Source: JBHELT01 sp046262935
Lineage (GTDB): Bacteria > Actinomycetota > CADDZG01 > JAHWKV01
Reading direction: 5' to 3'
NCBI GenBank assembly: GCA_046262935.1
Contig: JBHELT010000100.1
Span: 1 to 10,193 of the forward strand
Length of the DNA stretch: 10,193 nucleotides
The translations under genes and the position numbers were made by a program. Under the pieces are notes generated by a model. The model worked only from the letters and a program-made list of their open reading frames with translations. It did no database searches and was not told the DNA's origin. Positions 1-8,135 of the stretch are shown piece after piece. Within the stretch, counting starts at the first letter, position 1, and every line of letters begins with the position of its first letter.

Positions 1-3000
1 AGTGAATAGGTTGTAGGCCTGCCATCAGGAAGATAATTCCTGGTGAAAGGGGTCGTTGAAACCCACGCCGTAAGGCTCGTCGGCCTCCCAGCTTTGCTGT
101 AAGAAAAACCTTCGAACTTACCGTCAACGGTGGAGGACGCAAGGCGACCGGAGGTGTCGTAGGTATAAGCCGCCGTAGTCGTCTGCGGGGAGCCACCGAA
201 CGCCGAAACCGATTCCGTCAATGTATTGAGCTCCCCGATGCTATCGAGCCCTATAGACCAGGTGCCTACCGATGAGGTTTCCGCAACGTCGACGAACTTC
301 TGAACGGAGCTAAGATTGCCTGAGGCGTCGTATGAGTAATTGACGATGTTCGGTTGTAGGCTCGCCGACGGGCCCTGACCCACTGAAGATTTCTTCGAGG
401 GCGCCCCGTTGCTTAGGTATGTCACCTCCGTCGCGGTCTCTGTTACGCCATCGAACAAGTCGTAGGACGATTTCTGCTGGCCAACTCCGTCGTAGGTGTA
501 GACCTTCTTGTGCTTCTGGTCGCCCGGATCGGTCTCTGTTTGGATCTCGTTTCGGTCAGTGTACGTGTAGGTGACGAAGGTTGACAGTGAAGTACCGGTC
601 GGCTGCCGCAGAAGGATCAGGTTATTAGTCGCATCGTAGGTGCGCTCGGTCACCTTGCCCTTGGGGTCGGTCGTTTGCCACAGCCTGCCGGCAGAATCGT
701 ATTGGTAACGCGTGAACCCGCCCATGGGGGCGTGCGCACCTATGCGGTCACCGAAGCCGTCATAGTCAAATCTTGTGGCCGACGCATGGCCCGATTCAAG
801 GATCGATGTCACCTGCCCCAACCCGTTGTATCCGTAGGTCACTCCAACCGAGCCGGCGGGTGCGTAACTGTTTCCGGTAGGCGTCGCAGGCTTGTCAACA
901 TGGGTGATGCTCCCCTCGGGTGAGTAATAAAGGGTCGTCACGTTCTGGTCTTCATCCGTCACTGAGCTAACGCGATTGTCTGGGTAGCGAGAGAAGACCT
1001 TCACCTGGCGCGAATTCGCTGGTAGAAGCTGACCGGCGGAGTCGAAGCTTCCTGGCTCAACCACGTCCTTCAATAGCGAGTCAGGGTAGTAGTCGAGCGA
1101 TGCCTTTCTCAGCTGAAGTGAGCCGTCAGTCAATTTAACAGTCTGGGTTGCGCCGCTCAAGTTGTCGTTAGCGTCGTATGAATTCCTGGCTGAATACCCA
1201 TCGGTTCCCTGGAAGGAGCACGGATCCCCAGCAGCAACGCCGGGGAACGTGACAACCGTCTCGTTATCGTTTGAATCGTAACAATGACCTGTGGTATGCC
1301 CCAACGGATCGGCTTGTTTCGCCGGGTTGCCGCGTGCGCTGTACTCGTTTAACCATACTTGGCCATTTCGATCAACAAGACGGGTCTGCCGCCCGAAGTC
1401 GTCGCATTCCAACGATTCCCCGATCGCCGTTGCATCTGTGATCGTCTTCGGTTGTCCCGATGCATCGTACCCATGGTCGGGCATAGACGGGTCCGGATTG
1501 CCATAAACCGTCGTTTTGTTCCTCGGGTCCGTGATCGCCTTCAGCATGCCCTTGTCGTAGTAACCGAACCTGGTTACAAGATTCCCAGGGGCTACTGTTT
1601 GGGTCACATCGCCAACCGCATCATAACCAAACGACCAGGCACGACTGCTGGGACCATTGCTATCGGTAACCGTTGCAGTAATCAAGTTCGAAACACCCGG
1701 TTGCGTAACCGGATCGATGTCTTGGTACTGAAATAGCGAATTCACCGGTTTCTCACCGGCCCCCGTTCGCGTAGATGCGGTCAGCCTGCCCGAATCATTC
1801 CATGCGTAGTCGTAGCGGTTCCCGGTCTTATCAAGTTTGTAAACAAGCCGGTTGTTATCCCAAGCAAATTGCCGTTGATCGTAGTCGCCAAATGCTGCTC
1901 CCGAGTAGTTGCTATCTCCCGCGTCCTTAGTGGCTATGAGGTTGTTGTACTCAGACGTTGTCCAGTCGGATACGTTCCCCTCGGGATCCTTAATGCAAAG
2001 AGACCTCGCGCCGCTACTTAGGCTGGGGCAGCCCGAGGAGCCATGATCAAGCATCCAGGTTTGATTGGTTCTGTCGACCCAGTCGTTAACGCCCTCTGTC
2101 CCCTCGAGCTTGGTGCGATTGCCCAACGGATCCTCAGGACATAGCAGCGCCGCGCACGCGGACGAATCCGAGCCCATGTAGTGAAACGTTCGTGAATCCA
2201 CGGTTCCCGTTGCCTGTGTCGCTGAGTAAAGGACGCCAGGTCCGGAATCGACCTGGATCGGCGGATCGGGATGCGATGCAATAAATGTTTCGTTCGAGAC
2301 CAGATAGTTGACCGAATAACTCAACGCACCGTGATGATACGTGAGCGACCTCAAGTGTTGGTGGGGGGCGTCCGCGGTTGAGGTTGGCGAGGAATAATCG
2401 AAGGTGACCGAGTGGCCTGACGAATCGCTGACGCTCGTGAGATTTCCCTCGGCCCCATAGCTGTACGCGATGGTGTTCGACTTGCGATCTTGAACGGAGG
2501 CCAGATGATAAAGACCCGTGGAGGCTTGCAACGTGAAGTGGTAGCTCACTCCGTCCGGTCGATAAAGCGCGTATTCCCCTGTTGGTTGGGTCATCTTGAG
2601 CGACAGGCCTGGGGGACTATGCCAACCGGGTCCATCGATTCCACCGTTCACGAAATGATGCCTCGTGCCGTCCCCGTCGGTTAAGTCAAAACTGGCTGAG
2701 TTGTTAACGTCGATCGCGCTCAGTGGATCGATCGACAGAGCCGCGTCTGAGACATCAGATTCGTTGTTCACTCCACGTTCGACCGCACCATCACCAATCT
2801 GAGAGAGGTCATTCAGTCCCATGTCGCCTGAGTCTGAGATCCCCAGGGACCATCCCTTGCCCAGGCCCTCGTCCAAGTCTTTACGGGCCGAGTTATAGGT
2901 TCGTGTTATCCGCAGATTGAGCCCATTTGAGGGCACCTCGAGATCAAGGTACTGAAGGACAGCGTTGCCAGTTGCCATGTTGAGGTACCCCGCTGCCCCC

Positions 3001-4241
3001 CCGCCTACCGAAAATGAATGGTAAGGGTAGAACTTCTCGAGCCCAACGAAGTCAGAATAAGCTCGATCCGTGGGGCCTTCGATGCATGAAGGGGCGGTGC
3101 CACTCACCTCGATTCCGCAAGGACTTGTGTCGTCCAGATCCCGAATGTAAACGTCGCTCAACGAATTGTTATCGTCGGGGGTGAACGATGCGGCAGACTT
3201 GAACGCGATATAAGGGTGAGCACCGGTTGCACCTCCGCCGATAGCAACAGCTGGGCGCTCGCCCGTACCACTGTTCTGATAGCGCGAACGGCGGTTCGAA
3301 TCAATCGAAACTTTGCTTGTTGACCCAGATCCGAGATTTCTGAAGTAGACGTTGTCGACACCACCTGTTCCCTGGGGGACCAAGCCCCCGCTATTTGAAA
3401 CGAAGGCGACGCCTTGGCCATCGGCGCTTATCTGCGGCCAATCACTGGATTGGTAATCAGATTCCCCTCCGGTGGACTTCAGCGAAACCTCGGTCATCGA
3501 CGGGGCCGTGCCCAACAGATCTCGCTTAACCCACAATTGTCCCGTCCGCTCGTATGCCACAGAGACAGTGCTGCCTGAGGACCAAACAGAAGCATGTGAT
3601 GCCTCGGGCGCCGGACCGTCCACCAAGATGGTCGCCTTGGTACTCGTGTCATAAAGGTACACAGTCGAAGATGGCCCGTCGGAAAACCTTTGGTAGACGA
3701 TCTTCGAACCATCGAAGGAGATGGAAGGGTTCGAGGCTGGCTGGCAGGTTGCAGAGCACGCTTGGTTGGAGATCCTGGTCACAGATCTTGTTGCCAGGGA
3801 TACGACGAAGATATCTGTCACCGAGTTTGTATCTAGCGCTTGGTTGGTTGCGCCTCGATCGAGGTTATTTGCGTCGGACTCGAAAACTGCTGTTTGACCA
3901 TCCCCGCTCACGACGACGTTTCTACTGTCGGCGTTACCTTCTCCTGGCAGAGGTCCAACGGCCGAACCCGGCTGAGAGAGCCTCGTGATCACGCCGGTTG
4001 CCATGTTACGAACGAAAATGTCCCTGTGTTGATTTGTGTCGGTTGCAGGGACAATTAGGTTAGTCGCAGCGGATTCGAAGGCGACAGTCTGCCCGTCTGA
4101 TGAGATCGAAGGGTTAAGGCTCTGGCCGTTACCCGCCAGAGCGTATGTGCTTACCAAAGTTGTCGAGCGGCCCAGCCGTTCGGAGTCGGGAATAGACTCA
4201 CGCTTCCATTCGATACCTGTAGTTCGGGTCCAGAAGACCAT
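1..4241 (-). CDS. Large PD40 / RHS (YD-repeat) surface protein, main part, runs off the left edge
   Basis: This frame has no stop from 4334 down to base 1, so more than 1,400 codons are visible and the C-terminus is missing. From N to C: PD40 (TolB-like) propeller repeats between about 4130 and 3190, seen as recurring NPSISSDG / PQISADG turns followed by VAF-S strands and DIFVRN-type ends; an RHS entry segment (DUF6531-like) at about 2985-2845 with TGN, RTYNS and GKGWSLG; then YD repeats, for example YSYGAEGNLTSV (2468), YAWNDSGRLTAS (1815), YGYNGLGQVTSI (841), FDYDGFGD (772), YQYDSAGRLW (705), YTYDGVGQQKSS (506), YSYDASGNLSSV (345) and YTYDTSGRLASS (168). Members of this family are secreted or cell-wall proteins whose repeats wrap into a shell that often encloses a variable C-terminal toxin; that end is outside the window, so a toxin role is unproven. 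The ATG at 4241 has no good ribosome site. I think this is not a separate gene but the continuation of the signal-peptide ORF at 4198-5244, displaced by frameshifts. Confidence 0.85.
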   Translation of the reverse strand, partial: MVFWTRTTGIEWKRESIPDSERLGRSTTLVSTYALAGNGQSLNPSISSDGQTVAFESAATNLIVPATDTNQHRDIFVRNMATGVITRLSQPGSAVGPLPGEGNADSRNVVVSGDGQTAVFESDANNLDRGATNQALDTNSVTDIFVVSLATRSVTRISNQACSATCQPASNPSISFDGSKIVYQRFSDGPSSTVYLYDTSTKATILVDGPAPEASHASVWSSGSTVSVAYERTGQLWVKRDLLGTAPSMTEVSLKSTGGESDYQSSDWPQISADGQGVAFVSNSGGLVPQGTGGVDNVYFRNLGSGSTSKVSIDSNRRSRYQNSGTGERPAVAIGGGATGAHPYIAFKSAASFTPDDNNSLSDVYIRDLDDTSPCGIEVSGTAPSCIEGPTDRAYSDFVGLEKFYPYHSFSVGGGAAGYLNMATGNAVLQYLDLEVPSNGLNLRITRTYNSARKDLDEGLGKGWSLGISDSGDMGLNDLSQIGDGAVERGVNNESDVSDAALSIDPLSAIDVNNSASFDLTDGDGTRHHFVNGGIDGPGWHSPPGLSLKMTQPTGEYALYRPDGVSYHFTLQASTGLYHLASVQDRKSNTIAYSYGAEGNLTSVSDSSGHSVTFDYSSPTSTADAPHQHLRSLTYHHGALSYSVNYLVSNETFIASHPDPPIQVDSGPGVLYSATQATGTVDSRTFHYMGSDSSACAALLCPEDPLGNRTKLEGTEGVNDWVDRTNQTWMLDHGSSGCPSLSSGARSLCIKDPEGNVSDWTTSEYNNLIATKDAGDSNYSGAAFGDYDQRQFAWDNNRLVYKLDKTGNRYDYAWNDSGRLTASTRTGAGEKPVNSLFQYQDIDPVTQPGVSNLITATVTDSNGPSSRAWSFGYDAVGDVTQTVAPGNLVTRFGYYDKGMLKAITDPRNKTTVYGNPDPSMPDHGYDASGQPKTITDATAIGESLECDDFGRQTRLVDRNGQVWLNEYSARGNPAKQADPLGHTTGHCYDSNDNETVVTFPGVAAGDPCSFQGTDGYSARNSYDANDNLSGATQTVKLTDGSLQLRKASLDYYPDSLLKDVVEPGSFDSAGQLLPANSRQVKVFSRYPDNRVSSVTDEDQNVTTLYYSPEGSITHVDKPATPTGNSYAPAGSVGVTYGYNGLGQVTSILESGHASATRFDYDGFGDRIGAHAPMGGFTRYQYDSAGRLWQTTDPKGKVTERTYDATNNLILLRQPTGTSLSTFVTYTYTDRNEIQTETDPGDQKHKKVYTYDGVGQQKSSYDLFDGVTETATEVTYLSNGAPSKKSSVGQGPSASLQPNIVNYSYDASGNLSSVQKFVDVAETSSVGTWSIGLDSIGELNTLTESVSAFGGSPQTTTAAYTYDTSGRLASSTVDGKFEGFSYSKAGRPTSLTAWVSTTPFTRNYLPDGRPTTYS

Positions 4242-4384
4242 GTTCCGCTCGCGTAACTGAGGTGCCGGAGGCCGATCCACACTGAGTCGCTTGCGCTGTT
4301 GGAATACGCAACCCAATAGCCACCGGAGCCATCCTCAGTTGCTGCCAGATCCCCGTGGGCCCGACCGAACCAAAGCCGGTAGGG
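4151..4384 (-). other. Frameshift zone within the RHS gene
   Basis: Three minus-strand frames share the coding signal here. The N-terminal frame runs to a TGA at 4198-4200. A second frame is open from 4384 to a TAA at 4151-4153 and gives convincing propeller text (GGYWVAYSNSASDSVWIGL) with higher GC at third positions. The main RHS frame is open below 4334 and clearly coding by about 4165 (TTLVSTYALAGNGQ). Both steps are of the same kind, one base too few. Adding one G to the GGGG at 4354-4351 joins the first two frames as GPTGDLAATEDG. One added base somewhere in about 4240-4154, for example at the CCC at 4228-4226, joins the second to the third. These could be real mutations or homopolymer sequencing errors; programmed frameshifting is less likely because no classic slippery heptamer was seen. 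Confidence 0.6.
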
Positions 4385-5244
4385 TCAGACCATGTTCGGC
4401 CAAGATCGGACGATGTGCGATAAACGAGGCGGGTTGGCTCGCGATAGAAAAAGATGTCCTTTGCCTCGCTAGTTTGAAAAACCACGCGTGCGCTCGGTTC
4501 CCCGGTCGCCCCGTTAGCTGCTCCAGCAATCACTGTTGGATCGATGGTTATCGGAACCTCAGCTCCCGCAAGATCGTTTTGGTCGAGCTGAATCGAAACC
4601 ACTTGAGCCCTTTCATCGTACGAAAGGGAGGCTCCGATATCTTTGCCGTCCGCAGCTTTGGCGGTCGGCCTATCCAGGCGGAATTCAGCTGGAACTTTCT
4701 TCGATCCCAGAATCAACTCACCCGATACGAGCGTCGCCGTAAGGCCACTCGTCTTGAGGGAAAACTGAAATGTCGGGATTCGATCCTTGAGTGCGATCGT
4801 CTCCTTAACTCCCTGCGGACCTGCCTGGTATAGGAGCTTCACATTAGGTGAGGGCTCGAAGACGTAAGAACCATCTCGCCGTTCCACGTTTACCTTCTTG
4901 TAACCGATCAGTCTCATATCCAAGTAATCACCGGTCGGCGCGAAGCTGTACTTGAATCCGGAACCAAGCTTGACCCCATTACTAAAGTCCGATCGATACC
5001 GGGCCGAGGCCGAAGCCAACCTAGCGAGCTCGGACCTATTGGAACCCGCAGGTCGCCTTAGTAGTGGGGGTGAAGTCGGATCGTTGGCTGCCGGACTAAA
5101 GTGAGTTGGATCGGAGACTTCTTGTGGCCCCGACGGTAAGGCCGAAGCACGGGCTTGCCCTACGATTCCGACGAAAAGCATGACGATGACGCCGACAGCA
5201 GTCCGCGCGTTCGGCCTCATCCCTTGCGGATTTCTGGCTGTCAC
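4198..5244 (-). CDS. Signal-peptide N-terminal part of the RHS protein (frame breaks before its end)
   Basis: This is an ORF of 348 codons with a GTG start at 5244. That start is chosen because GAGGGGGAG lies 5 bases upstream and because it precedes a good Sec signal: positive MRPNAR, hydrophobic AVGVIVMLFVGIVG, and ARA-SA as a likely cleavage site near residue 33. Residues about 50-235 form a beta-rich domain ending in PITIDPTV, a segment I associate with the N-termini of large actinobacterial RHS/YD proteins. An Asp-box (S-x-D-x-G-x-T-W) sits at residues 278-285, suggesting a sialidase-like beta-propeller blade. After about residue 297 this frame loses protein character; the -1 frame from 4351 instead gives blade-like text (GGYWVAYSNS, GTWSSGPELQV). 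The last 50 residues of this ORF are therefore probably not native. It starts 27 bp after the herA stop, so it may be co-transcribed with nurA-herA. Its role in the cell is unknown. Confidence 0.75.
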   Translation of the reverse strand: MTARNPQGMRPNARTAVGVIVMLFVGIVGQARASALPSGPQEVSDPTHFSPAANDPTSPPLLRRPAGSNRSELARLASASARYRSDFSNGVKLGSGFKYSFAPTGDYLDMRLIGYKKVNVERRDGSYVFEPSPNVKLLYQAGPQGVKETIALKDRIPTFQFSLKTSGLTATLVSGELILGSKKVPAEFRLDRPTAKAADGKDIGASLSYDERAQVVSIQLDQNDLAGAEVPITIDPTVIAGAANGATGEPSARVVFQTSEAKDIFFYREPTRLVYRTSSDLGRTWSDPTGFGSVGPTGIWQQLRMAPVAIGLRIPTAQATQCGSASGTSVTRAEHGLLDPNYRYRMEA

Positions 5245-5249
5245 CCCGT

Positions 5250-5258
5250 CTCCCCCTC
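5250..5258 (-). promoter_or_regulatory. Ribosome binding site for the RHS protein start
   Basis: GAGGGGGAG lies 5 bases before the GTG at 5244-5242. It favours this GTG over the in-frame ATG at 5220, which lacks a comparable site. It lies inside the 27-bp gap behind the herA stop, so translation could be linked to the upstream operon. Confidence 0.6.
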
Positions 5259-5271
5259 AAGCGTGCCTCAG

Positions 5272-6999
5272 TCACGATGTGCTGCCTGTGACCTCTTCAT
5301 TCGACATTGTTCCGCGATTTCCTGCTAGCCCCGCGAACGGATCTTCCATCTCGGCTTCTTCGGGGCGGGTCGCCCATGGCGGAAATGGGAAAGTGAAAAC
5401 CAACGGGGCTGGGATCCCCGGTTGGAAGAGCACCATCGTGCCCGGTTTGAAAAGGCGCGCCCTTGCCCTGGTTGAAGGAAGCATCCAGCCGTATTCCGCC
5501 CGCTCGGCTTCGGCTGCATCGAGCCTGCCCGCAACCCTTATCGATGCGTTCTCCGCGACCTCAGGGGCAACGCGCGAGGCTGTTTGCTGGGCCCCTATCA
5601 AGATGATCCCAAGGCTGCGTCCCCGTTGGGCTATGTCGATCAGCGTTTCTTTTATCGGCGATTGACCCTCGCGTGGTGCGTATTTGTTCAATTCGTCGAG
5701 CAGCACGATCTGCAGGGGAAGTCTTTGACCCGTTGACTCTTTCTCGGCGAATACCTCGTCGAGGATGGCTCCCACAACGAACCTCTGCGCGAAGTCATGG
5801 AGTTTGTGAAGATCGACAACCGTGACAGCCTCGATAGCACGATCGACCGTGGTTGCATCGGTTCGGATCAACCGCCCGACTCTGGCCTCGGCGGCATGCA
5901 GTCTTCGCATGAAAGCTGAAGCCGTGCCCCCTTGTACTCGCCCGGTCCACGCGAAGTCCGGTTCGCCATCGGCGGGATCCAGATGCGTTTCGATCACATC
6001 GACAAGGTCCGACAAAGAGCGAACGATCGATCCTTCGATGTTCACAGCACCTGGGTCTGCAGGTACTTCCTCGGCGTTTCGCATCAGCTGCGAACGCACG
6101 CGCTCTTCGACGAAGGTCAACTGATTGCGATAGTCACCCGTCTCCGCGAACAAAAACCTAAGCAGCCCCTGCTTGACGAATCTAAGTGGGGTCCACCCAA
6201 ATGCCTGAACACCCTCGACGCGTGAATCGGTGTCGGCGATGGGAACATCTGCGACGCGCGACGGCGCCCAGAACGAAACCGAAGGGAAAGGCTCGGCTGG
6301 GATGCCAAGCGCTGCCCGCTTCTCTGCGTCATGAGCCGAAAGGTCTTTGTTCGGTTTGTCTAGCCAAAGTAGGTCTTCTTGTTTGACGTTGAAAACGAGC
6401 ACCCGCATGTTCGACGCAGCGGTCCCCGCAACCTCGGCGTGGGCCGTCAGCGATCGAAGGAAAGAAAGGGCGAAACTAGTCTTGGTCGCAACACCTGAAA
6501 CACCTGAGATCGAAACGTGCCCGCCTTTTCGGCCATCGAAAAAATCGAGATCGACCCATATGGGAAGCCCATCTCTGGCGAAGCCAACAGGAAGTCTTCT
6601 TCCCATCTCGTCTGCATAAAGAGCCTTGTCACGAGATCCAGCGGAAACGCGAAATACCGGTTCACCCGGATCAGGCGCAACCCAGATCTCGGGATCAACC
6701 CGCATCGTTTGGATGGTCGCGCTGCGCGCAAGGCCCGCGGGCATCGAGCCCTCTTCTGCGATCAGCACTGTGTCGGATTCGAACCTGGCCCCCTCGAAGC
6801 GCGCGGCAACTTCGGTAACGAGGCCGTAGATGTCTACCTCGCCTGCTTTGGGAACCTGGGTCTTGACGACCACTAGGTCATCGAGCTGAAGATAGTTTTC
6901 AGCGTCGAGGACCACCCGGAACTCCGTTGTTGTTGCCGGATCGATACCAAGGACCCTGCCAACCTGTTCTTGAGGGTCGATCTGTTCATCATCCAGCAA
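5272..6999 (-). CDS. herA: HerA-family DNA translocase/helicase with HAS-barrel domain
   Basis: This encodes a 575-residue hexameric-type ATPase of the HerA/FtsK group, the motor that in archaea and Deinococcus-type bacteria works with NurA to resect DNA ends; it should act in the cytoplasm on DNA. Residues about 10-110 form a HAS-barrel (VGRVLGIDP, IYGLVTEV). The P-loop is at about 165-175, SGVSGVATKTS, with Lys173. It is an unusual Walker A, with one more residue than GxxxxGKT and Thr where the second Gly is expected. Walker B is IVLLDELNKYAP with Asp435/Glu436. RGRSLG and LIGAQQTASRV (Gln471-Gln472) match the conserved region before the sensor. The end, FKPGTMVLFQPGIPAPLVF, is typical of HerA C-termini. 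The start is the TTG at 6999, because AGGAGG lies 6 bases upstream and upstream codons read in this frame are shadows of nurA. The gene follows nurA by 10 bp, so coupled translation and complex formation are likely. The family call is firm; the resection role is from homologues. Confidence 0.92.
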   Translation of the reverse strand: MLDDEQIDPQEQVGRVLGIDPATTTEFRVVLDAENYLQLDDLVVVKTQVPKAGEVDIYGLVTEVAARFEGARFESDTVLIAEEGSMPAGLARSATIQTMRVDPEIWVAPDPGEPVFRVSAGSRDKALYADEMGRRLPVGFARDGLPIWVDLDFFDGRKGGHVSISGVSGVATKTSFALSFLRSLTAHAEVAGTAASNMRVLVFNVKQEDLLWLDKPNKDLSAHDAEKRAALGIPAEPFPSVSFWAPSRVADVPIADTDSRVEGVQAFGWTPLRFVKQGLLRFLFAETGDYRNQLTFVEERVRSQLMRNAEEVPADPGAVNIEGSIVRSLSDLVDVIETHLDPADGEPDFAWTGRVQGGTASAFMRRLHAAEARVGRLIRTDATTVDRAIEAVTVVDLHKLHDFAQRFVVGAILDEVFAEKESTGQRLPLQIVLLDELNKYAPREGQSPIKETLIDIAQRGRSLGIILIGAQQTASRVAPEVAENASIRVAGRLDAAEAERAEYGWMLPSTRARARLFKPGTMVLFQPGIPAPLVFTFPFPPWATRPEEAEMEDPFAGLAGNRGTMSNEEVTGSTS

Positions 7000-7005
7000 T
7001 GCAAG

Positions 7006-7011
7006 CCTCCT
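7006..7011 (-). promoter_or_regulatory. Ribosome binding site for herA, overlapping the nurA stop
   Basis: A perfect AGGAGG overlaps the nurA TAG stop (7012-7010) and sits 6 bases before the herA TTG (6999-6997). It decides the start: the much longer open frame reaching 7251 only reads through nurA. The arrangement predicts translational coupling and a matched nurA:herA ratio. Confidence 0.85.
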
Positions 7012-8023
7012 AAGCGTTCGATGGTTGGCGCGCGGTTTGGTTCGCATGCGGACGCAGCAACGCCGAGCGGATCTTCCGATAAACCAGTTCCCGGTCCCCG
7101 AGCAAGTGCCAGAGCCTGCGTTCCAATGTTGCGATGGGCACCAAGTTCTGAGGGGCTCGGGTATCCCAGAACGCCTTGGACGCGAACCTCGGCAGATGAA
7201 ACGTTGCAATGTCTGCGAGTTCGACGGCTCTGTTGAGCGGCAAGGTGGCACTAACCTCGCAGCGAGCGATCGCCGCCCACGGGTGTTGGTTCTGGCTTTC
7301 GGCGAGCCGCGTGTACCAGGAATAACGGGGCCTTATCACACCGAATTGGAAGATCGGCGTGCGCTCACCGGCAGCAAGGGCCCGCACCACAGGTTCGAGG
7401 TCGGGGGTCAGATAAGCGCGCTGATGACTCTTGATGAAACCGATCACACCAAGCGGCTCCAAGATCCCCAAAGCCCCATCGGCGACAACGAGCCATCCCT
7501 CTCGGGCCAGCTTCAGCGCGAGTTGGGCTTCCACCGCGCCACGGGCGGTCTCGAGTCCATGGCGCAGATCTTCGGGCTTCGCACCTGGCACCGAAAGGGC
7601 TTCATAGATCAATGACGCATCGATGTAAGGCGCTGGGCCTTCTGCGCCTGACCCGAAGATCAGTCTGCGATGGATCTCGTAGGGCCCGAATCGGGCGCGC
7701 GACCCCTCGACGAAGACCGCTCCGATACCGACCGACCCACAAAGTCCCGGGACGGTCAGCGGCCCCGTGTCTAAGAACGCCCGCGCATCGACACGGCTCA
7801 CCCCGTCGATGAACGCTAAGCGGGGCCGCTCAGATGCTCCGACCGGTATGGGGGCCCAATCCTCGGTTTCCACGAACGGGGCAACCTCTTCATCCGAAGA
7901 TGCGATCGCGTTGGTGACCTCGTAGGAAGCGCCATATTCCGGGCTCCAGGCCTCAACCCATACCCGCGACTGGGCCTTGGGATCGGGGCCCGGTTGGTTC
8001 CTCATATCATCGCCATCGCTCAT
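7010..8023 (-). CDS. nurA: NurA-domain nuclease, partner of HerA
   Basis: This encodes a 337-residue NurA-family nuclease. In archaea NurA is a manganese-dependent 5'-3' exonuclease and ssDNA endonuclease that sits on the HerA ring and produces 3' overhangs for recombination. The family's metal-site segments are visible: LAFIDGVSR (Asp73), GWLVVADGAL (Asp182) and VIGFIKSHQRAYL (Lys198). The C-terminal signature follows as DIATFHLPRF and RAPQNLVPIATLERRL, then LLGDRELVYR. Residues 1-65 are acidic and poorly conserved in appearance. The start at 8023 is chosen because the protein reads MSDGDDMRNQ there, no Shine-Dalgarno is present, and a TANNNT -10 ends 7 bases upstream, as in leaderless actinobacterial genes; Met7 is an alternative. 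The frame stays open to 8323, but that extension overlaps the ku start and looks non-coding. It heads the nurA-herA pair and is divergent from ku. Confidence 0.9.
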   Translation of the reverse strand: MSDGDDMRNQPGPDPKAQSRVWVEAWSPEYGASYEVTNAIASSDEEVAPFVETEDWAPIPVGASERPRLAFIDGVSRVDARAFLDTGPLTVPGLCGSVGIGAVFVEGSRARFGPYEIHRRLIFGSGAEGPAPYIDASLIYEALSVPGAKPEDLRHGLETARGAVEAQLALKLAREGWLVVADGALGILEPLGVIGFIKSHQRAYLTPDLEPVVRALAAGERTPIFQFGVIRPRYSWYTRLAESQNQHPWAAIARCEVSATLPLNRAVELADIATFHLPRFASKAFWDTRAPQNLVPIATLERRLWHLLGDRELVYRKIRSALLRPHANQTARQPSNA

Positions 8024-8030
8024 CGAGTAG

Positions 8031-8053
8031 ATGCTAGAGGCATGGTGTGACAA
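8031..8053 (-). promoter_or_regulatory. Predicted RecA-NDp/PafBC-type promoter of nurA-herA
   Basis: On the minus strand TTGTCA (8053-8048) is followed by 11 bases and TAGCAT (8036-8031). This fits the mycobacterial LexA-independent damage promoter TTGTCRGTG-N8-TANNNT in the core hexamer, the spacing and the -10, although CAC replaces the weaker GTG positions. No canonical -35 is seen at 17-18 bp, which is also a property of that promoter class. The -10 ends 7 bases before the nurA ATG, predicting transcription from the A of the ATG (leaderless). The match is seen directly; activation by PafBC is inference. Confidence 0.6.
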
Positions 8054-8135
8054 AACGTGTGAGTTCGCGGCCAAACTGGGAAAGAATCTTGGCGCGATAG
8101 ATATTTTTCGCTCAAAGGGCCTGTCGTCGCCGATC

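Noticed and set aside
1..2470. DNA-level tandem repeats in the YD region
   Set aside because: The repetition is at protein level (YD motif); the underlying DNA copies are too diverged to call tandem repeats.
3554..3988. 144-codon plus-strand frame inside the RHS gene
   Set aside because: It is arginine-rich and antisense to a continuous PD40-coding frame.
4351..4354. Programmed -1 frameshift site at the GGGG run
   Set aside because: There is no X-XXY-YYZ heptamer and no clear downstream stem; a second shift would also be needed, so indels are simpler.
4036..4833. Plus-strand frames of 74 and 180 codons in the frameshift zone
   Set aside because: They only complement the RHS coding sequence; no ribosome site or recognisable protein.
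7000..7251. Upstream extension of herA to 7251
   Set aside because: These codons overlap nurA in another frame and read as Arg/Cys-rich noise; AGGAGG places the start at the TTG at 6999.
7025..7615. 196-codon plus-strand frame over nurA
   Set aside because: It is the complement of the well-supported nurA coding sequence, arginine-rich and without a ribosome site.
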